A DNA stretch of 64,000 nt, from NCBI GenBank assembly GCA_010093705.1, contig MU006113.1:119165-183164 (forward strand). The letters are read 5' to 3'. The position numbers and the translations under genes are program-made. This DNA is from Patellaria atrata CBS 101060 (lineage: Eukaryota; Ascomycota; Dothideomycetes; Patellariales; Patellariaceae). Of this stretch, positions 38,105 through 50,767 are shown piece by piece (position 1 is the first letter of the stretch; every line of letters starts with the position of its first letter). The notes under the pieces were generated by a model. The model saw only the letters and a list, made by a program, of their open reading frames with translations. It was not told where the DNA came from and ran no database searches.

Positions 38105-41100
38105 GTTGACGTCTGCTGTAGCTGTAGCAGCATCTGGTGGTTAGAGAGGTGAGTGTAGGGAGAGGGTGCAAAATGAGAGAATATGAGGCTGACCCCGGTC
38201 ATATCAGGAACGGGCAACCAGGAGCCGAGAAAAACAGGCTTCCCCGCAATAATATAGGATTATAGGACGATGTCGCTCTTGTCATGTAAAGGGAGGCAAA
38301 AGGTGGAGCGGATCTTCCCTGGAGGGTTAGGTGCAATAGCGGTGTATAACACCCAAAACCCTGAAAGTGATCTTCGCGGATTACGGACCGTGCAGACGAA
38401 CATCGCTGTCGACCATCGCTTTTCAGAATGCCAGCGGGTTGCGCAACTCGATTTCTTTTATTATACCGTGTTGATCGCCTATAAATGCCCCGTCCCTACA
38501 GGGTGAAGTGTTGAAGCAGGTACGCAATACAGTAACCAAGTGTCTCTCTTCCTCGTGAAGCCAGCTCATGTCTGTATGCTCCCAGAATAACTGGAATACA
38601 TCATGCCTGCTCCACCCACCTACAGAAATGTCAAGTCACGAGAAGAACATATAATGAGAAACGGGACAGTACATTACCAGCTGATCATGCAAGCAAATTT
38701 ATTTTCCTATGTTTTCCAGGCCTTTACCAAGCCATTTGGGCTTTCCGGCAACTAACCAGTCCTTAATTTCCTGGCTGGAACAGTCTGGGAAAGTTTGCAA
38801 ATATTATGCATATAACTGGTGAGCTCTTCCATTTCTACCTCCGTTTCAAGCCGCCCAGATCCACGAATTGCGTAAGTGCGCTAAGCAATATGAAAGCATC
38901 AGCGTATCAGCACTCCGCGGCCATCTGCACATCATTTTGCTTGATACTTGAGGCGTTGTCCTCGACCTATGATAGATCGGATTCTCTATAGGGAATAAAA
39001 TGGAGTTGCTGTCATAAATAAAAGAGTGTCTCGCGATCGCGAACTGCGCCTCTGCTCATCGTGAAGCCGTCAGCGGGCATGTCGCCGAGACCATTTTTAC
39101 GATGTATAGAGTGGTATTAATATTATCGCTCACTCGCTTGCGCCCAAAGAGATTATGGCTATATCAGGTGAACTAAGTCCAAATGCGTATACTTACATGT
39201 ATAGCGTAATGTCTTGCATTGAATAGTTGATTGTAGAGTTAAACAGAATCGACCTTCTCTAGTATGAGGGACTTCAATGCTCCTATTCGCTGTTGTATTG
39301 CAAGGTAATTCAAGGGAACGATTGACTAGTCTGCTTGACAAAGCACTTTATTACTGAGATGGATTGGTTCACTTGGTTGTGAAATAGTATGCTCAGTCGG
39401 TTCGAATTGAATATCAAGTGACAGGAATCATTCCTGATGTGAGCTGGAAGACCATTCCTTCCGACCTTTGAAGTAGAAAATATGCTCGTGACTGGCTCTT
39501 CAGTATCCCGGGGAAGTGTACTACAACGGTAAAATCCGTACTTGTACTGAATTTGATAGTGCAAGGGTCAGAGAACTGTGGTGAGGTCTTGCAAACCAGG
39601 AGCCTAAGAATACGTCAGGAATAAGAATAACCTTAACGACGGTGAGTGAGTACTCACTCTTTGTATATTTTAGTAACAACATATTGCATTGTTATTGCAT
39701 AGATCTGTATCACTTTCTGGTCTCCTGGATCTACAATCACAGGTGGTTTTATATGCTTGTAGCATTTCTTGCTCTCTTCTCTGTATCGCCCTGGGCAATG
39801 AGAGAGGTTTTGAAGGACTATGGGAAGCTTGAATATTTGCGAAAGTAAGTGATAGAAACCTGCGCGTCGTGTACGACGGACAACCGATGAGGAGGATGCT
39901 TTGTGAAGGGAGAAGTAGTTCCGTAACCTTGAGGGATTGAAGAGAGGTCGTCTTGCGTGCCAGTGGTTTCTAGCTGATTCAGTAAATTATTGGACTTCAT
40001 GTAGGCTATGTCACACGTAAATTTCCTCAAGGAGCCATGTTGCCGCCAAGCTTTCTGTATGGCCTCAATATCCTGTCCGTAGGTAGGACAACTGCGTACA
40101 CATAACACCTACCTTCATACAAAAATCCTTGAAAAGCCTCAATCAAAGATACGAATTCCACAACCAACGATACCGATATCGAAAGGATGTACGCCTCAGT
40201 TCATGAAGACCCCAATTACGGTGGAGAGGAGGGATTCGAGTACCTCGACCGGCGGTGGTGGATGCGGCTCTACCTTGTGCTAGTAAGTATTACCTCTCTA
40301 CAGAATATGGAGTGGTACTGACCTAAGTAGCGCGATGTTACGGGAGCTGTGTTCGGCCTTTAATAGGCCAGGACACGAGATTGTGTTGCCGGGAGACGGC
40401 CCCTGGAGCGTCTATGGCACAACACTGCTGGTCCCTAGAAGTTGAGGTATGTACGTTCTCGCTGTGTGCTCCGTGGAGCTGATTAAATACTCATTACTGA
40501 TTTAGTTTGATCATTGCCGCTCTGTCTTTGTTGCTGGGGTAACCGAGAGAATTGGGGAGCTGAGAAGTTGATGTACGATATGGTTAATTCCAAAGCGGAG
40601 AATAGGGTGGAATAAATGGAATGGGAGAATACTACTATATATTAATGTACTCTTGGAAATTATCTCTTTCGTAAATGTGCCATAGGCTTGCTTTGCCAAA
40701 CTATGATGAATTGTCTTGCCTGTAGAGCTATAATTAGGATCTTAGGGAGGAACTTAGCGCAACGACCAATGGTGGAAATATGGACTTAATATGATAGTGT
40801 AAGCATCCAAGACTAAAGTGTGCTTAGAACCAGTTTTGCTCAGAGCAAGTTTGCGTGGAGTTTGGCTCCTTCCCATCATGGGTATGTTACCTTGATCATA
40901 TTCATCGGTGCGAACCTCAAACCGACCGACACTTCTATCAGACACTTGCCATTTGGCGGTCGACCGGACGATGGTCCAGGGCCTTTTATTTTCAATTTCG
41001 ACCATCAAATGCTTTCTCAGTGTACTTGTTTAGTTTTATTTAAGGTAATCTGCTCGTCGTTGGAGTAAGGTTGCCCCGTATGGGCAGTTCGAAGCTTAAA

Positions 41101-44100
41101 TCAACGATGATACCATTGGTAATCCGCGCATCAATTCACCAATATCCAGATGCGTATAGTGCTGCAGATGATATACTACTAAGCTAGTGAAATAGGCCCT
41201 CACTAATAGTGCGAATTCCCCTCGGGTACGGTCGCGTCCTACCATCGTCGTTTCGGTCCAGCTTACTATGATTCATCCGCAACGTATACGGTACCAATAG
41301 CGTGATTCTGGATGCTCAAAATTGGCCCACTTATTTCTGAACTTGCTTAATTCGCGATTCGAGAACGTAATCGAGACAGAATGCTAGGAGCTGAGAACCA
41401 GTGAAGCTAAACAGCATCTAGGGAAGAGGATCCTGCGATATTGCCCCATCTTCGAAAAAAGAACGAAAGGGTTGGGGAAAAATGAACGAGCAAAAGGAAG
41501 TAACAACACAGATCTGCTCAGGGTTTCGATACCCTCGGTATATATGAGCAAAATCCAGTGAGCACCCACCTGCAAGTGATTTCCAATACGGGAGACATGA
41601 GAAACACCGCTGCAACGTCAGGACATCCAGGGATCCATATCACCGAAGTCGACAGTCTGGCCTTACGATAGAAACGGTGTGATAGTTACTTTTAGGGCTT
41701 ATCATGGATAGATATTGACGCGAGTAGACCATCTGATAGGAGATCCAGATGAATACGACAAGAACCAGGGTAACGCAAGCCGATAAATGCAAGGGGATCG
41801 GTATTGATATATGCGGACAGAATACAGACAGCTGGAATTGAATGAGCGCTGCCAGAGAGCTCGCGAAACATGGGATTCGAAAGGTCATGTTATGATGATG
41901 ACGCTGGACTTGGGTATCCTTAGGAGACAAATATCAGTTACAACGTGGAAAGATTAAAAGAAAGAGAAGGAAATTATAACCAGAAGCAATAGTTGAATAA
42001 CTTCCGTCAAATGACCGACTTTTACTAGGAATCATGTTTTGAAGGAACGATATGATTAACACCTCTGAAGATCGTGGTTCGAGAGAGGAAGAGAAGGAAG
42101 ACAATGAGCTATAACAAAATGACAGTCATGTCTAATTATGATGTTTCAGTCTACTTTAGAATGAGCGACGGCAAAACTATGATAAAAAAGAACAACGGCC
42201 TCTAGAACCGAATACCCAATCTCCCTGGACCAGGATGGGAACATCAGTTTGGTTACTAGGATCACAATTCCGGGGTGTATATTGATGGAACGTCTTTCTG
42301 GAAACCCGATCGAGGACAATCTGAACCCAGAAGACCTGACGTCTTTATTGGCCTCCCCTCCCCTATTGGGAATCTGGCGAGATACACCGGTTCGTCAGTT
42401 CGAGGCTATAATTGTCCTTCCAGAGCCGAATATACTTAGCTCTACGAAGTTGATCGAATGAGCCCATATGTTGGCGATCAGTGATATATCTAGTAGTTGT
42501 AAGGGGGCTGCCATTAGAAGAATACTCCTTTCTCGGTTATGGCTCTGATGTGGGTTTAAGCAATCTATGCATCCCGGAGCATTTTTACGTCTGTCACAGC
42601 ATATTGAACCCCCTGGAATACATTTCTCTTATGGCTATTAATCGAAGGAAATTGGCTGTTGATTCTTCTCCGACCTCTTCGGGACCCTCGCATGGTTTCG
42701 ACGAGATGATCGTAACGATGATCATACTCGTTCTGCCAATACTTTCAATGACTTGTGGCCCGGTTCGAGAATTGCAATGTTTTGGGCGAGAAGGACAGTT
42801 GCCCCTAAATACTGCGTCTCATGTTTTTATCATTTATCAGATCATGCCTTGAGACGAGGCGAGGAAGAAATGACAGCTCTTTAGTTGTAATTGACCAACC
42901 CTTCCTCAAAGTGTATGATAGGCGCGTCGATAAGATCCCCACCGGCCGACACAGCCGAGAATACGGCTTGTATATACTCCTGTTGTCTTTCTCGTGGAGC
43001 AATCGCCGTTGTGGTTGTGTAGGAGCGCTACTACGGGAGCTGCTTGCGGGCTTCTGAAAGGTCGTCATTTAGAAAGCTCATCATATGATACTGTTCTCAC
43101 TCCAGGAATGCGCGAAGACGATAGTTTGCACGCAGTTTTCGGCGGCTAAGTGAGGGATCGTGGTTGATGACGTCCGTCCTGCAGTTACTTCGGTGGTTTT
43201 CGAGGCTGAAGGGGGATACTGCAGCTCGGCTTCCGACAGCGAGTGACGCTGCTTGTGGGCTAGATTTTCAGCTCCACCCTAGCGATGAAGAGGTGGAAGA
43301 GACTGTCTCTCGTCGTAAATTCCGATTCTGATGCTCTGACGTGTTGTGGTTTGGGTCTGGACTTGCATCAGCTCGCCGGAGGAGCCCATTTGGGTTCTAT
43401 GGTCTAGCCGAGAAGAGAAAAGGTTGATGACCGAGGATCAGCTCAACACCTCGGAAAACTTGTAAAGCGGGTCAATAATGCTGCAGGACCCGAAGTACTG
43501 CCCTGCCTCCTCCGAGAGCACACAAAAGATTGGCTTTTGCGAAGACGTCGGTTTAAGATTCAGTTGGGTCAACTTTACGCACTGCAATCCGAGCTTGCTC
43601 CCTCTAGAACTAGGGAAGAAAGGGTAGCAGACCAGTAGGGGATACCTGAAGATATTCAACATGAAATCTACTTTACATATGGAAATCTGGTAACAATATT
43701 GAATTTTGGGGTTACCGTCCAATTAACAACAACTATAACATTTGGATATTGAATTACCACCAAATGCACACGAAGCTAGCCCAAGGTACGATGGCATAGC
43801 AACGCCTTGGACGGTAATTGGAACTCTGCACTTTTAGGGATTCAAGCTAACCGACAGACTTAAAAGAGCAATGTGATGGGTATGGTTTCAAACTATCATG
43901 GCTTCAGAGGAAACTGGAACATCTCATTTCATTATTGCTGATGGTTATTTTCGTACTCCAAACCCCACATTTGATTGCAGACGCTGCGAGGAATACTCAT
44001 TCTGCATTATGAGATCTTATTGAGCATGTCTCACTATAAGATTGACCGAATGTAACATTGGTTGACGTATCCGTAGAGGAAAACTGTATGACCGGTGTTG

Positions 44101-45820
44101 TCTCCGAGAGCTATCAAACTAGATCTAGTCCCCACATGGAGGTGATCGGACTCACATGTGCATGAACCCTCTATGCATGCTCACGTCTGTTGCGGAGACT
44201 TAGAAGCTACAGTACACGTGCAAAGCTAGTAGTTATCCCATGGATGTGGGAAGAACGGTTTGAGAGACGGTGATTTTCAAATTCGATAGCTGTCTGTCTA
44301 GCGTCCCTGAGAAGGACCCGGTCTCACTGTCAAAGAGATTCCACCAATTCCCCCATCCGAAGACTCTACCGTACGAAGCAGGAACAGTAGAAGTACGTAT
44401 ATTCAGAGAATACATACAGTGGATGACACCATGAATATGCCCGTCTATCCTCACTTGCGTTTTTCTGGGCTTAGTCACTCTACGCCACCGGGAGTCTTTT
44501 GATATTCGCTTGTGTAATATAGATTTCCGACTGGCTATGATAGCGTCATGTCCTGCGAGAATCAGACGATGATAACACCTCGCACTGACCTTTCTATCTG
44601 AAATGCATATGAGATGAATCTCGAAGCCCAGCGACAAAGAGACGACATACAAGCAATAATTTTTTTGACCACATCGTCCTTACCTTTAAGCGGATAAAAC
44701 GAGAAAGACAGGAATGGAAGTATTAAGCACTCAAAATAATACGATGAAGGGGTCTGGATCAGGGTTAAGGGGATATCGACTGGCCGAACTCCCGTACTGG
44801 TGACCTCTGGTTGGAGCTAAAGAGCTTGAGCAAAGGGTAGGCGTAGTCATCAGTCATATATTCTTCCTTTATATCATGACAATGAGGTTTCAATGTTCGT
44901 ATTAGAACCCATTATTTATTGACATAAATAACTTATCCTGAATGATGACGTCGGTGATTTTGGACTGGTCACACCAAATAGATTTCTAGAAAGATGTTTA
45001 TCCAGGCAATGTCTCCTATCAGTCAACAGCAAAAATACGTACTCACGGTACCTTAGGCCTTCTCTCACCGCGTTTTTGGAATCATCGCTTCCACAAGGGT
45101 GACACGGCACGTCTAGACCCTCCCGTCCCCCGGAGCCGTCCGCGGGGCGGGACAAGTTTTCTTGCTTTAAGCGGATTTTCAATGTTATCAAAATCTTGAT
45201 CTTGAAAATGCGGGATATTATCAGAACATGCTTGACTATTATCACGAGACATAACGAGATGTGTGGTTTCCTTGCTGCGAATATTCGTAGTAGCGGCGTG
45301 GTGTTTGTGGGAAAGTGGTTTCGACTTTTGTAGATTGGAAAACAAGATCTAAAGTTTCTTTTTGTTTTATACATATAAGCAGGGGAAGATGAGCTCGAGT
45401 GAATTCTTGGCTCTTGCGTCAGGGAGTGACGGTAACAGATGGTTGGACTTGAGGGTGGACCCTGAAAACTTGTCCATCTGAATCTGATCTATTACTTCCA
45501 TTACCTATTACTGGAAGCGGCAAAGTCAGCATCTCCCTTTCCCTGCAGACGAACAGATTGAAATCATCTTGAAGTCAACTATTGGATTATTCAAAGCCAT
45601 TCAAAAGTCATCCAAAAAGTCATTTCACGCACTCGGCTCACGGCTCAAGGGTCCCGTTGTTCTGTTGCACTTTTGTCAGCCGCCAAAAGGAAGCGAGAGA
45701 CGAAACGGAAGAAGCAGGACATTTTTCGACCACCCCTTTCGGGGCAGCAGTCTTGGTTGTCGGCACACGTCTACCTTAAACTACCTTTAACTCCCCTCCC
45801 TCACTAAATCCCTTCCATTT

Positions 45821-45849
45821 TCTCTCTCTTCTCTCTCTTCTCTCTCTCG
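45821..45849. repeat. CT-rich microsatellite in phosphatase promoter/leader
   Basis: Almost pure (TC)n with TTC interruptions on the plus strand, followed by more pyrimidine-rich sequence. Such CT tracts are common just upstream of fungal transcription starts, so transcription of the phosphatase gene may begin just downstream. Confidence 0.6.
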
Positions 45850-45994
45850 ATTTTTATCTTCTTCCTTAACTTGAGAACATCTCGCTTTACATGCTGGTTG
45901 AAGCTGAAGCCGCTTTAAGGATTTCTTCTGGACCCTGCCACTTCAAACGCCACCCTTTCTCCTTCAAAAGAATTCAGTTCTACGTCATAACGTA

Positions 45995-46018
45995 CCACCC
46001 ACCACCCACCACCCACCA
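45995..46018. repeat. CCACCCA heptamer repeat
   Basis: Three full copies of the 7-bp unit CCACCCA plus a partial fourth, within the presumed 5' leader of the phosphatase gene. Confidence 0.7.
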
Positions 46019-46172
46019 AAACCCCCAACTCAGCCCTGCAGCCTCTTCCAAAAAGACAGCCGCCCCTTTCAGTACCGTACCTTCTTATTACCCTAGCATC
46101 TCCCTACCTTCAACTATGCCATACGCCCATTAGAACTTCCTCCTAGTTATTTTCAACAAATCTCAAACTCAA

Positions 46173-46226
46173 ATGTCTCTTCGGCTTCCAACTCTAACCT
46201 CCATACCATCGTCGTCCTGCCTTTGA
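46173..46226 (+). promoter_or_regulatory. uORF in the leader of the phosphatase gene
   Basis: An ATG in strong context (A at -3) opens a 17-codon frame, MSLRLPTLTSIPSSSCL, whose TGA ends two bases before the main ATG at 46229. A longer upstream frame of 80 codons starts at 45891 and ends at 46133. Whether these lie in the mature mRNA depends on the unmapped transcription start and on any leader intron. Confidence 0.5.
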
Positions 46227-46228
46227 TC

Positions 46229-48907
46229 ATGACTACGACAACGCCAATTAACTCCCCGCACGCCTGGGATGTTACATCTCATGTGCATTCTCAGTCACAA
46301 GCTCGAACTTCCAGACCTACACCTGCTGCGCGAACAAATACTACAAGGACACCTGCATCTGTAGGCCAGCCTATGCCGCCTCCGGTCGTTAATACGCCAT
46401 ACCATTCCTTACCTCCATCTCAGGATGTCCGCACTCCCAGTCCAAATTACTTCAGTTTCGCCATAGATTCGACCAAGGATTGCTTTGCATCAAGCGCTGC
46501 CCAGCATGCGAGGGCGAACTGGAGTCCACCGTCATCTGTTGTTCGATCAACCGCGGCTTTGTCCCCACGCATCGTCCCATTAGACCAGAACCCCGAATTC
46601 GACGCTTTTAGAAAGCAAACTGCAGAGCATTCGAGATTCAAACTTGGAAAGCTTTCCACTACGGATGCGCAAAAAGCTCGTTCGAGTTCACTTGTCTCAC
46701 CAACTCGGTCAATCCCTGCTATTACGAGGAGCCAGCCAGTTGGGGAATTGGCATCGCCAAAACATGAAAACCATTCAAGAAAATCTTCCGTGGATGCTGA
46801 CAGCGTTCAGCGTCGATCACCAAAACGATTATTGTCAGCAGACTCCTCTGCATTTACCGATCGACCACGAAGAAATTCTCCCGCGAGTTTCACGGACCGC
46901 GACGTGTCAGATGGTGTAAACTCGAGACTACCGTCTGAGGATACCCATCCACGATTCTCTCTACCTCAGACCGATAAAAAAGCTTCTAATATCAGTCAGA
47001 GTCAACGCGCGGAAACCCTCCCTGCTAGCCTTGCACCATCGGGAGAGGAGATCGTCCTGGTGACTCCGCAACACGTAGTAGGCCTCATGCAATCATCGAT
47101 GGAAGAAATACTTCTATTGGACCTCCGGGTCTTCAATCAATACACCCAGTCTCATATATGCGGGGCACTGAATCTTTGTATTCCTACGACCCTGCTCAAG
47201 AGGCCTTCCTTTAACGTCCAAAAGCTTTCCGAAAACTTCAAGGATTCAGAACAACGCGAGAAATTCGGAAAATGGAGGAATAGCAAATACATCATCGTCT
47301 ATGACAATGATCTCAAACAGTTGAAAGATAAAGATGCAGCAACATGTATCAATACTCTGAAGAAATTCATCCTTGAAGGTTGGACTGGCGCATCCTACGT
47401 CATTCGTGGAGGTTTCAAAGAGTTTTCGAAGAACTTTTCATCTCTTATCACTAACGGATCAGAGGATGCATGCGCGAAAGCAACGTCTCAATTAAGGTCG
47501 GTGGGACAAGGACCAGCTGCAGCGCCAGTAATTGGTGGATGCCCAATGCCAGCTACAAAGAATGCTGCGAATCCATTCTTCGGCAATATCAGACAAAATA
47601 TGGATCTGATTGGTGGCGTTGGACAGATGCCCATCAAACGTCCAAATGGGATGTGGACTCAATTGGAGGCTGAACTACCAATTTGGCTTCGTACGGCGGC
47701 AGATGAGTCAAACAAGGGCAAAGATGTCTCAGACAAATTTCTCCGCATAGAAAAGAAAGAGCAAAAGCGTATGCAAGAGGCCCTTTCTGGATCAGTAACG
47801 TATGGTACTCCTGGTCCTCATGCCACCAAAGCTGTCCAAATAGCTGGAATCGAAAAGGGCTCGAAGAATCGATACAACAGTATCTGGCCCTATGAACATA
47901 CAAGAGTCAAAATCCAGGGTGTTGGCAAAGGTGAGTGCGACTACGTCAATGCTAGTCACATTAGCTCTCCATGGTCAAATAAGCATTACATCGCAACTCA
48001 AGGACCTTTGCCAACGACTTTTGCGGTAAGTTCCCATGGCTATATCGACAAGCACATCCCGTCGCTGACGAATCTTTAGGATTTTTGGAATGTGGTCTGG
48101 CAACAAGACGTGCGTGTTATTGTAATGCTCACAGCCGAGAAAGAGGGTGGACAGCTAAAGGCTCACAATTACTGGAAGCCGGAACAATATGGACATCTAC
48201 AACTAAACTTCTTGTCTGAGCATAGAGCTTCGTTGGAACCGGCTAGGATCCATAAACATCGTGAAAGCTCAACCGTCGGCCGTAGACGAGCAACGACGAC
48301 GGTCAGTGGGAATAGCAGCGGATCTTCACAAAAGGCTCCTTCTCCATCGGAATTGGCTTCTCCAGGCGCTGAAAAACCTTATGTTGTTGTTCGCAAGTTC
48401 ACTCTATCTGATGTCACCAAGCCATTTGAGCGTATGCGGGAAATCACACAATTGCAATATTCTAACTGGCCAGACTTTGGTGCACCTGCGCATCCGGCCC
48501 ACCTGTTAGGTTTAGTTGAGCAATGTGATTCCGTCGTGAGGTCCACGCAGCATGGAACTTCACAGGATGAACCCGAACCACCAAACAGCCGTCCCGTACT
48601 AGTACACTGTAGTGCTGGATGCGGTCGTACAGGCACATTCTGCACCGTCGACTCTGTCATCGACTCACTCAAGAGGCAACGTCTCCAGGAGAAGATTAAT
48701 AAAGGCAGCTTTATGGACATCGACAAGTCCCCGAGTGCCGGCCAAGATTCTAGCTCGATTCAGAAGGATACCGAAGATCTTATTGAGAAGACAGTGGAAG
48801 AATTCCGTCGCCAGCGTCTCAGTATGGTTCAAAGTTTGCGTCAGTTCGTGCTTTGTTACGAGAGCGTGTTAGAATGGTGGGTTGAACAACATCCAAAGAC
48901 CGCTTAA
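46229..48907 (+). CDS. Rhodanese-containing protein tyrosine phosphatase (Pyp1/Ptp2/Ptp3 type)
   Basis: Two exons, 46229-48025 and 48080-48907, encode 874 residues. The first 270 residues are Ser/Pro/Thr-rich and disordered. A rhodanese/Cdc25-like domain follows (about 275-400: EILLLDLRVFNQYTQSHICG ... YIIVYDND ... GWTGASYVIRGGF); its active-loop Cys position is not conserved, as in MAPK-binding CH2 domains. The classical PTP domain (about 540-870) has KNRYNSIWPYEHTRV, DYVNASHIS, YIATQGPLP, the WPD loop (729-731) and the P-loop VHCSAGCGRTG with Cys776. A Ser/Gly-rich insert occurs before the WPD loop. Fission yeast Pyp1/Pyp2 and budding yeast Ptp2/Ptp3 of this class dephosphorylate the stress MAP kinase Sty1/Hog1. 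The start follows the uORF by two bases. Confidence 0.93.
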
Positions 48908-49290
48908 TGGTAAAACGGTAGGTAAGATTTAAAGGTAGGAATCGGTCAAAGGATTCTATGATCATCTTCTCTCTGAATGCATCCATTGCATTGCGTAGGC
49001 GTTCATATGGAGCATAGCATATCTGAAAGTGCATAGGGTATGGGTTCAACGGAGCTACGGATCTCCACCCGGAGATGGATAACAAGGTAGCATTGCGGTG
49101 CAGTATAGAAAACTGCACGACTAGATAAACACAGTTTATAAGCAATCGTTCAATATGATACTGCTCAACACCGTCACGTGATCGCGGGTATCTCAACGCG
49201 ACTTGGAAATTTTCGACGCGACTCTAACCTAAAGTGACCACAAATTCACACCAGAACCCCACTCACCTTTAAACCTGACTATCGCACACT
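48908..49290. other. Intergenic region, phosphatase 3' end and NSE1 promoter
   Basis: 383 bp between tandem genes. Apart from the TCACGTGA site at 49174-49181 nothing is seen. Confidence 0.5.
49174..49181. promoter_or_regulatory. TCACGTGA palindrome upstream of NSE1
   Basis: The perfect octamer lies 110 bp before the NSE1 start, comparable with the copy upstream of the PPR gene. A bHLH (Cbf1-like) factor is the likely type of binder; this is inference. Confidence 0.4.
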
Positions 49291-50323
49291 ATGGGAGAAG
49301 TTTACGATAACAGTAATCGCGCATTTCTGCAAGCTTTCCTGGCTCGCTCCGTCCTCACTTTTGAAGATGCCAAAGTAATCCTTGCCGCGATCCTAACGGC
49401 CCACGGTAGGCTTCCCATCCCATCCCATCTCCCTCAAGAACCCTACTAAACCCAACCCTTTTCTTCCCTTCCAAAGAGGACCGTCAAACCCTCGAAAACG
49501 ACATCACGGAGGCCGATTTCAACAACTATGTCTCAGCCGCCAACACGGCCCTGTCGGCGCTCGACTTCGAAATCCGCAGCACGCTCTCCCAACACGACCG
49601 CACGCGCGTCTGGGCCCTCGTAAACACGGCTTCGGACGAGCTCACGCAGCTCGCGACGACGCACTCGGCGGACGAGATCGCGTACGTCAAACGAGTGCTG
49701 GACGCGATGTTCGAGACCAACAATACTCAGCGCGCGGAGATTTGTGCGGTCAGGGGTAACGATGCGCTCAGGCTTGCGAAGGGGAGTGCGGATAGGAGGG
49801 AGACGCAGGGCAGCTCGGGACAGGGGCTCACGATGAAAGATGCGGAGAGGGTGCTCAAGGGGATGGTGGAGGAGGGCTGGTTCGAGAGGAGTAGGGCAGG
49901 GTGGTATAGTTTGAGTCCTAGGGCGTTGATGGAGTTGAGGGGTTGGTTGGTCGAGACGTATAATGAGCCTCCCACCGAGGAGGGAGATGAGGGGGTGGAG
50001 AGGGTCAAGTTGTGTCAGGCGTGTAGGGAGATTGTTACCGTGGTGAGTGATTTTTATTTTGGGTTCAGATGGGAAGGGAAGGGATTAATGAGCAATAGGG
50101 TCAACGATGCGCCGATAATACATGTTCATTCCGATTGCACAATATTTGCACTCAGAGCTTCTTCAGAACCCTACCGGCGAAGAAATGCCCAAAGTGCGAG
50201 ACAAACTGGACCGGGCAGTCCTTTGTTGGCGAGAAGGCTGCGGGGGGTCGCGGGAGCAATGTTGGCACTTCTTCACGCAGAACTACTCGGAATGAGGATG
50301 AAGAAGATGAATCTGATGATTGA
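49291..50323 (+). CDS. NSE1: Nse1, RING-like subunit of the Smc5/6 complex
   Basis: Three exons (49291-49405, 49477-50042, 50099-50323) encode 301 residues (yeast Nse1 has 336). The N-terminal two thirds resemble the winged-helix modules of Nse1: FLQAFLARSVLTFEDAKVIL at the start, then MKDAERVLKGMVEEGWFERS and GWYSLSPRALMEL. The C-terminal variant RING has a full C4HC3 set: C218-x2-C221, C231, C236, H241, C244, C257-x2-C260. The intron at 50043-50098 splits the RING. The tail is Ser/Gly-rich, then acidic. With Nse3 and Nse4, Nse1 forms the DNA-binding and ubiquitin-ligase subcomplex used in repair and replication-fork stability. Confidence 0.94.
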
Positions 50324-50767
50324 TTCTTCACGCTTCTATCCTTCTCATCTCATAAGCCAACAGGCTGCAAGTGAGCAAATATACAGCTCCCCAGTCAGCC
50401 TTGGGGGTAGCGATGACGTACCCCTGCCCGAACAGACAGCTCTACGCGATATTGTATGAGCGACAGATCAACAGCCTCAAACACGAGACGCAATCAATCC
50501 ACCAAGGCGATCACGCTTGACAAACTCGCAAAACTAGATTGAGCCATCATGGTGGGGCGGAGCCATAACTACCTAATAGACAAAGAGCAGTGCCCCTCGT
50601 GCCCCGCATGACGCTCAGGTACATATAAACCCTTAAAGGCCTCACTGACAAACAATTTCTTTCCCATTGGCAGTCCTAACCACAACTTTCAACCTTCAGA
50701 CGATCAAGAAGAAAAACAACAAACAATCGAACACTCTGAATCTCCCAACAATACAGAATCTGACGAA
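50324..50767. other. Intergenic region, NSE1 3' end and promoter of the small gene
   Basis: 444 bp without coding signal. A short antisense or overlapping frame is not supported. Confidence 0.5.

Larger units (their letters stand above)
38105..46228. other. 8.1-kb gene desert
   Basis: No intact gene is recognised. Near 39642-40443 the plus strand shows exon-like pieces: a hydrophobic stretch (FYMLVAFLALFSVSPWAM) ending at a GTAAGT donor (39847), then a piece reading DIERMYASVHEDPNY and RRWWMRLYLVL before another GTAAGT (40279); they do not join into a recognised protein. On the minus strand 41640-41930 holds a hydrophobic frame. From about 45790 the sequence is pyrimidine-rich and is the phosphatase leader. 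Base composition is near the window average, not AT-extreme, so no strong RIP signal is seen by eye. Confidence 0.5.

Noticed and set aside
39818-40108. 96-codon minus-strand frame with protein-like composition
   Set aside because: No recognised family and no supporting splice partners; kept only as part of the gene-desert remark.
46223-46228. Earlier start for the phosphatase at a TTG
   Set aside because: Non-ATG start is unnecessary; the ATG at 46229 is the first in frame.
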